A stretch of DNA of 64,000 nt, from assembly GCA_963662155.1 (NCBI GenBank), contig OY759269.1, positions 4,393,598 through 4,457,597 of the forward strand, in the 5' to 3' direction. The notes under the pieces are model-generated. The model saw only the letters and a program-made list of their open reading frames with translations. It did no database searches and had not been told where the DNA came from. A program made the translations under genes and the position numbers. Positions 44,490 through 54,456 of this stretch are shown here, one piece after another (positions within the stretch are counted from its first letter, which is position 1; each line of letters begins with the position of its first letter). Source of the stretch: Lamellibrachia columna (lineage: Eukaryota; Annelida; Polychaeta; Sabellida; Siboglinidae).

Positions 44490-44740
44490 GAGAAAGATCT
44501 GGTCATACGAAATGGCAGAAGTCACCAAAAAAATATTTCGGAGGGAGGGAAATTCAACTGATCAGGCAGGGCCAGAGAGAAAACACTAAGAAAGCAGTGA
44601 ATCACACCAAAAAAAAAGAATCACTGATAGCACAATCAGCACAGGTGACTGATGAGGTACAGGTGGCACAACAAGCACAACATGAGACTGATGAGGTTCA
44701 GGTGGCACAACAAACAAAAGTTGGACAAAGCACAGCATGA
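44490..44740 (+). pseudogene. LINE upstream coding segment with in-frame duplication
   Basis: In the same frame as the endonuclease: KKYFGGREIQLIRQGQREN, TKKAVNHTKKKESLIAQSAQ, then TDEVQVAQQAQHE and TDEVQVAQQTK, an obvious two-copy 11-residue repeat, ending in TGA at 44738-44740, five codons before the ATG at 44753. This may be the C-terminus of ORF1 or of an N-terminal extension of ORF2. Lysine- and glutamine-rich composition suits a nucleic-acid-binding leader. Confidence 0.55.
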
Positions 44741-44752
44741 TCTGCACAAATT

Positions 44753-45328
44753 ATGAACAAAATAAATTGTATGTACACAAATGCTGACTCACTTATGAAT
44801 AAACTATCTGAATTAAAAGCACAAGTGACACAATCACAACCAATGATTATAGGAATCACAGAGGTGAAACCAAAGAAATGTAGGTTCAACATAGTACCAT
44901 GTGAACTTCAACTAGAAGGGTATGAATTATTCTCAAATTTGGAGAAAGACGGGAGGGGAATATGCCTATATATTCATAAGACACTTAAACCTACCGAGTG
45001 TACCATAAATGATACTGCAACATTTGAAGAATGTGTTTGGGCAGAGGTACGATTAGCCGGAAAAGACAAGATACTTATTGGGTGCATATACCGTAGCCCA
45101 AACAGCAGTGATACCAATAATGAAACATTATGCCAACTAATAGGCAAGATAAACGAGGCAAATGCTTCCCACATCCTAATGATGGGAGATTTTAACTATC
45201 CACACATTGACTGGGTGGATGATTCAAAGATTTGTGAGAAAGCAAGCAGAACAGAAAACCAGTTCCTGGAAAGCATTAGAGATGCTTTTCTTACACAACA
45301 TATCATGAACCAACACGCTACAGGGTAA
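44753..45328 (+). pseudogene. LINE ORF2, apurinic-type endonuclease part
   Basis: MNKINCMYTNADSLMNKLSE opens the domain; IIGITEVKPKK holds the catalytic Glu; ERVWAEV-like CVWAEVRLAGKDKILIGCIY RSPNS and HILMMGDFNYPHIDW hold the GDFN motif; the SDH motif appears after the frame change as GKSDHCLITF (about 45412). The endonuclease would nick target DNA for primed reverse transcription. A frame change at 45315-45330 (two of three frames) separates it from the RT: ...NQHA|YRVNQVPHLLDLIFTN continues in the next frame. Confidence 0.85.
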
Positions 45329-47625
45329 ACCAAGTCCCACATCTATTAGACTTGATATTTACAAATGAAGATGAAATGGTAAACAACTACGATGTAAAGG
45401 ATCCTCTCGGAAAGAGCGATCACTGTTTGATCACATTCGCGTACCAATGTCAAACACCAGTTACAGGTCAAAGTGGCAAATCATTTCTGTATGAGAAAGG
45501 AAACTATCAAAAATTACGAGGAATGCTGCAAGATGACTGGGAAACCAAATTCGTGAATCTTGATGCAGAGGAGAGCTGGGAATTGCTTATAAGTAGGCTT
45601 AAACAGGCAGAGCACGAGTGTATCCCAAAGAAGAAATCAGGGCAAACAAGAAAATATAAGCCAGTATGGATGAATGCGAAAACACTGGACAAAGTGAGAA
45701 AGAAACATAGGGCTTGGAAAAAGTACCTACGGACAAAGGAATGGAAAGACTACCTAGATTACACCAAAGCTAGGAATCAAGCAAGAAAGGCTACTCGACA
45801 AGCAGTCACGACACTGGAGCAGTCCATAGCAAAAGATATTAAAAGTAACCCAAAGCATTTCTGGAGCTATGCTCAGTCAAAGATGAAAACAAGACCAAGA
45901 GTTGGTGATCTCCAAACGGAGGAAAATGCAGAACTGACAACCACAGATAAAGAGAAGGCAGAGGTCCTGTGTAAATTCTTTAGTGATGTCTTTACTAGAG
46001 AAGACCTAATAAATGTGCCAACATTTGAGGAGCATCAGGGAATTGATAATCTAGATGATATCAACTTCACTGCTGACGATGTTGAAAAGAAATTGGAAAA
46101 CCTCAAAATCGGGAAATCACCAGGTCCTGATGGCATACATCCCCGGGTACTAAAAGAGCTTGCTAAAGAATTGAAAATGCCACTGTTCATCATATTTAGG
46201 AAGTCACTGGATACAGGCATACTACCAAAAGTCTGGAAAATTGCAAATGTATCGCCAATATTTAAGAAAGGCAGTAGACACCTAGCGGCAAACTACAGGC
46301 CAGTTAGCTTGACGGCAGTGGCATGTAAAGTCATGGAATCCCTGGTCAAAGATGCCATAATAACACACATGGAAAAAACCAAATTAATTGCAGACCAGCA
46401 GCATGGTTTCATTGCTGGGAGATCGTGTACCACATAACTAATCTCAACATTGGAAGACTGGACAAAAATATTAGACGATGGAGAATGTGTAGATGCAATA
46501 TACATGGATTTAAAGAAGGCTTTTGACTCAGTACCACACCAGAGACTGCTAGCAAAGTTAAAAGGATACGGAATAAAGGGAAAACTTCTTAAATGGATTG
46601 AAACATTTCTCACCTGTCGCAAACACTGTGTATTAGTAAATGGAGCAGCATCTTCGTGGACGGAAGTAGTAAGTGGGGTACCACAGGGCAGTGTCCTTGG
46701 ACCTATTCTTTTTATACTATATATTAATGATTTAACAAATGTTGTAACATGTGACATAAAGATTTTCGCAGACGATACAAAAATATATCACAAAACTTCA
46801 ACGAGGCAAGATTGTATAAACCTACAGAAAGACATAGACAGATTACAAGACTGGGCTGAAACGTGGCAGTTAAAATTTCACCCAGATAAATGCAAAGTTC
46901 TAAGAATTGGACATGGGCACCCAGAATTTACTTATACTTTGACAACAGAAACAGGTGCAAATCCTCTGGAGTGTAGCCATGTAGAGAAAGACCTGGGCAT
47001 CCTAGTTGATGACCAGTTAAAATTTACACAACAGGTACAGCAGGCAGTGTCAAAAACAAATAGATTGCTGGGTGTAATACGACGAACATATCAATACTTG
47101 GACAGGACAACCTTTCTACATTTATATAAGGGACTAGTCCGTCCTACTTTGGAATACGGAGTGGTAGTCTGGTCACCACAGTACCAGCATGATATTGATG
47201 CTCTGGAGGCTGTCCAGAGAAGAGCTAGTAGGATGGTCCCAGTACTGAGACATTTAGATTATGAATCTAGATTAAAGGCATTAAATTTACCAACACTCAC
47301 CTATCTTCGTTTACGAGGAGATATTATTGATGTGTATAAATACTTGCATGGCATTTTTACCTTTTCGCACGATATGTTTAACAAAGACTTGTACGAAGGC
47401 ACACGGGGTCATTCTCTAAAGTTGTTCAAGGACCGAAGTAAACAGGAATTAAGGAGGCATTTCTTTAGCCAGAGAGTCATTAATATTTGGAATTCACTTC
47501 CGGACACCGTCGTCACTGCACCGTCAGTAAATACGCTTAAAAATCGACTAGACAAACACTGGCGAAACCAGGCAGTCAAATATGACTACAAAGCCACACT
47601 AAGACTAGCTAAGAGCGGTACATAG
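45326..47625 (+). pseudogene. LINE ORF2, reverse transcriptase part with one nonsense codon
   Basis: Fingers: IGKSPGPDGIHPRVLKELAK and NYRPVSLTAVACKVMESLVK, QHGFIAGRSC. A TAA at 46435-46437 replaces a codon expected to be Gln (CAA>TAA). Palm: motif A AIYMDLKKAFDSVPHQRLL (Asp), motif B SGVPQGSVLGPILFILYIND, motif C IFADDTKIYH with both catalytic Asp residues, then WQLKFHPDKCKVLRIG. C-terminal part: PTLEYGVVVWSPQYQHDIDA, VQRRASRMVP, NIWNSLPDTVVTAPSVNTLK. Stop at 47623-47625. Catalytic residues are all present; only the frame break and the stop inactivate it. Confidence 0.9.
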
Positions 47626-47655
47626 GCAGATTTTGCCTGAAGACCGAAGAGGATA

Positions 47656-47702
47656 TGTATGTATGCATGTATGTATGTATGTATGTATGTATGTATGTAT
47701 GT
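47656..47702. repeat. ATGT tetranucleotide tail of the LINE
   Basis: About eleven ATGT units with one ATGC variant, immediately after the LINE 3' UTR. Confidence 0.9.
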
Positions 47703-48362
47703 CAGGGGAAGTAACAAGATTCCACACAGAAAAATGGAAATGGAAAAACCTATAGTGGACTCACTGACTCTACAGATGCAAAACTCTGCAAATAAACCAC
47801 TCCTGTGTTACCAAAAGACATGGCTAACTGTCATAAGTAAACGGGAAATACATGTAGGTAATGAAACGTGGGCGATATAAAGGGATTTTTAATACACCGC
47901 CACAAAAACATAATAGTTTTACTTATTATTGTACTTTTCGTACGGCCGATGGGTAATGGCCGATGTCTTAGTTGTGTATAACTTCCATAGAACTACAAAT
48001 ATCAATCTTACCAACTTACGTATTCAAGCCTGTCATTTCATACCTAACAAGTTCCACGCTTTTCTACAAGCCACCTGGCGGAGAAACGGAAAATTATCTG
48101 GACAACGCTATTCACATAACCGGGGTCAGGAAATTGGGCGAGGACGAACGCTTATTCGCAGAGCCAACGTCTGGAAATGTAATGTGGGTTATAACATGTT
48201 GCAGAATAATTTTGTTGAAGATAAAGACGTAAATATGTGTTTCTCTTCCCGGTGACTGGACGTGTGAATTGTAGTTGATGCGAATTCGTTTGTAGAACTT
48301 AATGTGATTAATCTAATATGATTAATTTAATATGATTTATGATTAAAACAAGTAAAAATTGC
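47703..48362. other. Sequence between LINE tail and inverted arm
   Basis: Two overlapping plus frames cover 47929-48255 (for example MADVLVVYNFHRTTNINLTN and, in another phase, PPGGETENYLDNAIHITG), GC-richer than the flanks. Neither is recognised. 48300-48355 has short GATTAAT/TATGATT repeats. Confidence 0.35.
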
Positions 48363-48600
48363 CCAAGTTTCGAAATGGCAGAAGGTGGTTTCGAAACCCG
48401 GTTTTGCATTATTAAGTTATCCATTATCATATATAACAAAATTGTAAAATTATGGAGGTATTAGAAATATTAATTTCTATAAACACACATGGTAATTGGT
48501 GTATTCGTCAGGTCTACCCTATTCAAACGGATGTTGGATGTTTCATACCATGACGACAGGAGATAACGACACGCTGGATTCCAACGTATCTACATCCAAA
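48363..48600 (-). repeat. Inverted repeat, right arm (part W type)
   Basis: Reverse complement of 43735-43983, extended to 48600 by CCAGCGTGTCGTTATCTCC and GGATGTAGATACGTTGGAAT, which match the W part at 42945-43000 and 38255-38290. It abuts the transposase-like remnant that starts at 48612. Confidence 0.85.
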
Positions 48601-48611
48601 ACTTCATTTAA

Positions 48612-49797
48612 GAATGTCTTCATGTCCATAAATTCACTGTTTTCATCCAAGTAAATGGCGAAGAAATTCAGGTAAATGTATGTATGGGAGGAGATTACAA
48701 ATTTCTCCTTATGGTACTTGAAATGGCGGGTGCAACTTCCAACCGTGCCTGCATATACTGCAAGATTCACACCGATGACCGTAGGGATATGTCTAAAGCA
48801 CATGATTTCTACTGCCAAGAAAATTTGGCAAGAACAATCGAAGAAATGTCGGAAAACGCATTGAACAATTACCATGGTTGCAGGCTTAAACCTCTTCTTA
48901 GAATCATACTTAGTCAAGTTGTTGTTGATCAACTGCATATGATGCTTCGAATCACTGACAGACTTCTAATCAATTTGATCGAGGATGCAACTGATTATGA
49001 TGCTAAAGAAAACAATGGGATTATTCCAAAACCAAATGTATCCCATATTGATGAACTAGTTAAGTGCATTTCTCATTGTGGGGTATAAGTTTCAGAATAT
49101 GGGAGACCAGGAATGTAGCCGATAAAGGTACCATGACATGTCTAGAAGAGCAGCTTGCTGTTGGGGATGCTATACATCCTAATACAAAAGAGTAGAAGTT
49201 TACCAGAGATTCGATGCATTATATGCAGTTGTCAATCATGATTATCGTGATCATAATGGTGTCACTTCTGCAAATATTTTTGGTCTAGCCAATGATTGGG
49301 TGAAACTTTTCATTAGACTTGAAGGGAAGCGGAAAGGATGTGAAAAGCAAAGGGTCTCCCCCTACATGCCCTGCCTTGTGTATCATATGCCATTTCTATC
49401 TGGCTTGAAACTTGGACTGACAAAATTTAGTGGTCAAGGCATGGAGAAAGCAAATGAGATTGCCAAATCAATTCATCACCAGCATTCCAATAAAATAGAT
49501 GCATGTGCTAACATTTTGAAAGGTTCAATGAGGCAGCTGCAACTGAAGCATATGCAAAGAGAAAGCAGGGAATATTCAAAGAGAAACCTTGAAGACATCT
49601 TCAAAAAGAGACACAGAATTGAGCATTCTTCTGAGCTTGAACACTCTAGAGAGGAAAATCCAGCTGAAGAGTTGTCTGTTTCAAATGTGAAGGATCAATT
49701 AAAATCCCTTAGTGTCAAAACTTGGCTCAGATATGAACAAAAACTTAGAGAATTGTTGAAGAAACGCATTGAAAAAAGTGAGGGCTCTAATTAGTTC
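48612..49797 (+). pseudogene. Remnant of an uncharacterised RNase-H-like transposase family
   Basis: Three frames must be joined: 48612-49085, about 49088-49177 and about 49192-49797. Segment 1: VHKFTVFIQVNGEEIQVNV, then GGDYKFLLMVLEMAGATSNR ACIYCKIHT and VVVDQLHMMLRITDRLLINL. Segment 2: SFRIWETRNVADKGTMTCLE. Segment 3: WVKLFIRLEGKRKGCEKQRV SPYMPCLVYHMP and KFSGQGMEKANEIAKS. I recognise the GGDxKFLL...C-x2-CK, VVVD-LHxxLRxTD, RVTPYMHxxVYHxP and GQGVEKNND pattern from unannotated proteins abundant in cnidarian, mollusc and lancelet genomes. Conserved Asp in VVVD and Glu in GQGMEK could be catalytic (inference). Frameshifts near 49086 and 49180-49190, and a missing N-terminus, make it a pseudogene. 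Confidence 0.65.
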
Positions 49798-49799
49798 TT

Positions 49800-50142
49800 A
49801 TGTACACTTGATTGCTGATTTACATGTATATGATTTATGGAAAAATAAACTGTACAAGTATGAACAAATATTTTCTAGTCTTGAAAATTAAGTGATGAGG
49901 TGCTTAAAAATATTTCTCTTGAAACCTGCCTTCTTGGTAGATTTACGAGATGTTTAAGATACTTTCTAGTCTTAATTCCTGTTATTATATAAAGGGGATG
50001 GGTTATTAAAAAATATTTCTGGTCTTGAAAATTCGTAAGACTTTAGGGTAAACTACACTGGTGTCTATATATCAGTATTGTAGTCGCACTGTCTCCGTTA
50101 GACTCGTTAGGTGGAGCAACTATTTTGACTCGCTGAGAATCC
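49800..50142. other. Spacer between transposase remnant and duplication copy 2
   Basis: AT-rich; the word AAATATTTCT(A/G)GTCTTGAAAATT recurs (about 49868 and 50017). No gene seen. AATAAA at 49844 could serve the upstream remnant. Confidence 0.4.
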
Positions 50143-50368
50143 TCAGGGTGGTCTGTTGCAATTGTTTGGCGCAATTTGTCGACATGCTTCTTTATATACG
50201 ATAACACATTCTGACATATTTAATTACAAAACAGTTCAACTTGTTTTCTTAATTATTTCAGGTGAGTGTGTATAATTCAGACGTGTGCGTGCGTGCGTGC
50301 GTGCGTGCCTAAGAGCGTGCGTGTGTGCATTTAATAATGGCGAAATGCACCTCTCAGTAAAGCTTAGC

Positions 50369-50790
50369 CCAACCGTAGTAGTACCAACGCCACCTCAGAA
50401 AAACCGACGTAGCACTCTCGCCACTGCAGTCCAGCCATCGTAGCACCCTCACCACCGCAGTCCAGCCATCGTAGCACCTTCACCACTGCAGTCCAACCAT
50501 CGTAGTACCATCACCACCGCAGCCAAACCATCGTAGTACCCTGATCGCCCCAGTCCAACCATCGTAGTACCCTGTCCACCGCAGTCCAACCATCGTAGTA
50601 TCCAGACCACCACAGGCAACCGTCGTAGTACCCCGAACACCACATCCGAACCATTGTAGCGCCCTGACCACCGCAGCCCAACCATCTGATTATCCTAACC
50701 ACTGGAGCCCAACCATCGTATTAGCCTGACCACCCCAGCCCAACTATCGTAGTACCCACACCAACACAGCCCAACCATCGTAGCACCTGA
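50369..50790. repeat. 31-bp minisatellite (copy 2)
   Basis: Counterpart of 218-608 with one more unit, near 50450-50485. Confidence 0.9.
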
Positions 50791-51354
50791 CGTTTAACAA
50801 AATAGCCACGCTTATTATAGCTGGGTAGGGAAATACATCCTCGCATTACCACTGGTTTGTATCGACATCAATATTAATAAACAATACACATTCAGATGTA
50901 TATAAACACAAACAACTCCACACACGCACAAGCACACGCACACAGCACTGCATACAAACACGCTCCACTGCTCTGCACTGCACTGTACAATAACACACAC
51001 GCGCGCACACACATCACACACGCATTCGAACGCACGCACGCACGCACGCACACATACACACACGCACTGCACACACGCTGCATACAAACAAACAAACATG
51101 CACTGCACTACACTGTACAATAACACACACACGGAGGAAATTAACGAGTGCATGCGGTCATTCTAGTAATACTTGTGTGCTTCGTGAACGTCGTGAACCT
51201 CAAGTGTCCACTTAAATTACGCGTTCTGATTAATTAAGGACAACGCTAGTTTTTATGGACATACGTGTATGCATATTTAAGTATAATTACGTTATGTTAT
51301 GCTTGCGTGGCAATGTATACCCGAATGTATTCCTGTGTGCGTGCGTGCGTGCGT

Positions 51355-51424
51355 GCGTATACAATACACACGCAAACGCACATGCACACGCACACGCACA
51401 CGCACACGCACACGCACCCGCACA

Positions 51425-51497
<73 letters not shown>

Positions 51498-51510
51498 ACA
51501 CAACTGAACG
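51355..51510. repeat. CGCA/CA microsatellite
   Basis: Much expanded relative to 1200-1260 in copy 1, where the pure CA part is almost absent. Confidence 0.9.
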
Positions 51511-52719
51511 GAAACACAGACACACACACAACTCTACAAGCATGCGAACACAGTTCCGAAAATCAAGTATGTTAATATTTATTATGTCATCAACTCGCTG
51601 AACACAATTCGTTAAATTGTGTAATTTTTCTCTCCAGAAAATTAAAAAACACAACATGCTCCCCATCAAATGGCGGCCAAAACAATTGCATTGCGTCTTC
51701 ATGTGCAAGGGATCCTACAGTCACTGGCACACGCATATGTTAACAGTCGGCCACTAGACATTTTAATCTGGGAACAGCATAAGTGTTGTGTAGTCCTCAA
51801 ATATGGCCATATCTCTGTTCAAAAACAATGTTGATAGACTGCCAACAGTTGAAGGCAGGCGTGTAGGGCGCGACATTGCTGATGAGGTTCTCTCCGTCCG
51901 AACCATCGAGTAGCCCTACGTACAGACACGCGGCCAACGACGACATCGCTACCACTGCCTTAAAAGCGGAAAAATACAAGAACTGTACAGGATGGAAGAA
52001 ATTTATTTCTTACTACATTGACAGGAGTTGTAGTGTCATTTGAATTCCTAACTGTAGTATGGTGAACAGGTGTGTGCTCGTTTTCTTTAGAAACAAGCAT
52101 CAACCTTCATCATATTACATGATATTCTACACGATTCCCGCAAACGTTTGCTTACTTTCACCTACCACTGGGAATATTGGAATGTAGTCGCGTGATGTTG
52201 AGTGGGAATCCACAAGGCTGGTCCCTGTGTATTTATACAAACGTGTTGTATGAAAATGTGATGTTGCTATAATGTTCCGCAAATTACGAACCATGTTTTT
52301 AAAGGGATCACATAGCTTATGACACAATTCACATCGTGTCGCTCGAATACTCACCGTGTCTCACTCACATACACAACGTGTTTCGCTCGTACACTCACCG
52401 TGTCACGCTCCAAGAATCACAGTGTCTCGCTCGCAGATTCACCGTGTCACGCTCGCCACGTTGCTTCGTTTTCTTCAAATTGCGAACTATGAATTTAAAG
52501 AGACCATAAAACTTTTAAAAACAACTCATCTTGTCTCGCTCGCAGACTCACCGTGTATTGCTAGCAGCCTCACCTTGTCTAGCACGGGACTTGTTGTTCA
52601 TGTTTACCACCTTGATCCACTTGCCACAGTTGGTTCATACCTCAACACGTTGTTCAATACTACACTTTATCGGTTGAGACGTCCTATGGACGAACAGGAC
52701 ATTAGTACATTTATAAAGC

Positions 52720-52760
<41 letters not shown>

Positions 52761-54013
52761 TGCACGCGCACCACACACACGCAAATACGCAGAGGCGCGC
52801 ACCACAACCATGCACAAATATAAATGAATAAATATAATATTATTGGCACATTTCACTGTTTTCCGCCGACATTTTGTCACTCTTTAAATTTAATACGTCA
52901 TGAAAATAAGACGGTGGAAATTAGGTTTAACATACGTGTAAGCCTGTACCTGTAACACAGATATGTGTGGCGCCGGAAACTATAAAGCCGTGATGACATC
53001 TGGGACTCGGTAAGTTCTTCAGCCACAGCCATTTTCCTTCGTCCAAATTAGAGGTTATATAAACCACCATGATTTTACTGACATATTTATAAGAATATGG
53101 TTAGAAAATGCAGTCGTTTTGAAATAAGTATAATATTATGCACATACATGTAGATTGGAATATGCGTTTATCACTAATTCACAAAACCGAAATCAGACAT
53201 TAATGTCGTATCCTCTGTCACCTGTTGTGTTTTACTTCGACCTTACCATATCCAGTACCTTTTATCAAAGCATAGAGTGAGGAAACCAGGGAAACATTGA
53301 CATCCTGAAATTAAGACTGCAATGCAAGGTAATAAACAGTTCTTGGGCCATTGTGATTCGAGGAATTGAGGAGTTCCCGGGCACATCATGGACACCCTGG
53401 ATCCGACCATGATTCGGGCATGAATGATAAGCATGAGAGGCACGGGACACTCTTTCTGAGGTGTCAACATTCGGGCAGGAAATACCGCTTTTTCCCCCTC
53501 GGCTTTTTGGATGAAATGTCCAGCTTTTTGTAATTTAAAAAAGCAAAAAAATTCATACTAAAATCGATCTATCTGTTGCATACGAGTCCATCCTAAGCAC
53601 ATTTTATGTCTTTGGAGCCAATAAAGTTGAGCGGAGGAGGATGTTTCCTGCTTTTTATGAGCATTTTACCGCTTTATCACGAGAACTTGGATACCTAAAA
53701 TAAGGTGGGGCATAACACCCACAGTAAGAGTCATGCAGAGCTACCAAGTCTCACACATTTGGCGTGAGACTCACGCATTTGGCTTCCATCTCACGCACTC
53801 GCGCAGCTATTTGTAGATCTCACGCACATTGGCCGTTTCAATTAATAATTAATATAATCCCCTAGGTATATTTTTATCTTCATCGGTGACGTCGCGCGTA
53901 ATCGCCACTTTCACACACGATTATCGACAGACAGCCCGTGTGACAACCCCATGTCTCCCTGCCAGAGTGATCATGATCACGGGTATGGTCGGGGCTTGTT
54001 ACGAGCGCTGGTC

Positions 54014-54456
54014 AGAGAATTACAGACCAGTGAGTTTAACGTCAGTGATTTGTAAATTATTAGAAAGGTTAATTAAAGACCATATGGTGGAATTCCTCGT
54101 TAAGCATAAATTATTAAATTCATCTCAACATGGATTCCTTAAAGCGAGGTCATGCTTAACAAATATGTTATGTTTTTTGGAAGAAATCACTAAGTGGATA
54201 GACGTGGGATCGCCAGTAGATATTATCTACTTAGATTTTCAGAAAGCTTTTGACAAAGTGCCACATCAAAGATTACTACTTAAATTAAAAGCCCATGGTA
54301 TCGGGGACAGCATAACTGACTGGATAGAACAATGGCTGACTGACAGAAGACAACGAGTTGTAGTAGATGGAGAAGTTTCAAATTGGAAATCGGTTTTGAG
54401 TGGGGTACCTCAAGGATCAGTATTAGGACCTATATTATTCTTGTTAAAATCTTGTC
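54014..54456 (+). pseudogene. Internal RT fragment inserted in duplication copy 2
   Basis: Plus frame: RENYRPVSLTSVICKLLERL, SQHGFLKARSCLTNMLCFLE, motif A IIYLDFQKAFDKVPHQRLLL, motif B SGVPQGSVLGPILFL, then the reading stops matching RT before the FADD box. Neither 5' nor 3' end of a LINE is present. Copy 1 reads straight across (3756/3757). GTC occurs at both junctions (54011-54013, 54454-54456). It is of the same broad CR1/jockey group as the 44.5-kb LINE but clearly a different family (KARSCL, FDKVPH). Confidence 0.9.

Larger units (their letters stand above)
44470..47702 (+). mobile_element. CR1/jockey-type LINE, nearly full ORF2
   Basis: Contains an upstream open segment (to 44740), an endonuclease, a complete reverse transcriptase and a 3' tail of ATGT repeats (47656-47702), the kind of short-repeat tail that CR1-like LINEs carry instead of poly-A. 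It lies between the W-type inverted arms at 43735-43983 and 48363-48575. Only one frameshift and two stops interrupt it, so it is the youngest element in the window. Target-site duplication not resolved. Confidence 0.9.

Noticed and set aside
47929..48255. Two overlapping plus frames starting MADVLVVYNF as a gene
   Set aside because: No domain recognised, two phases compete, and the block lies between a LINE tail and a repeat arm. Noted only as unassigned.
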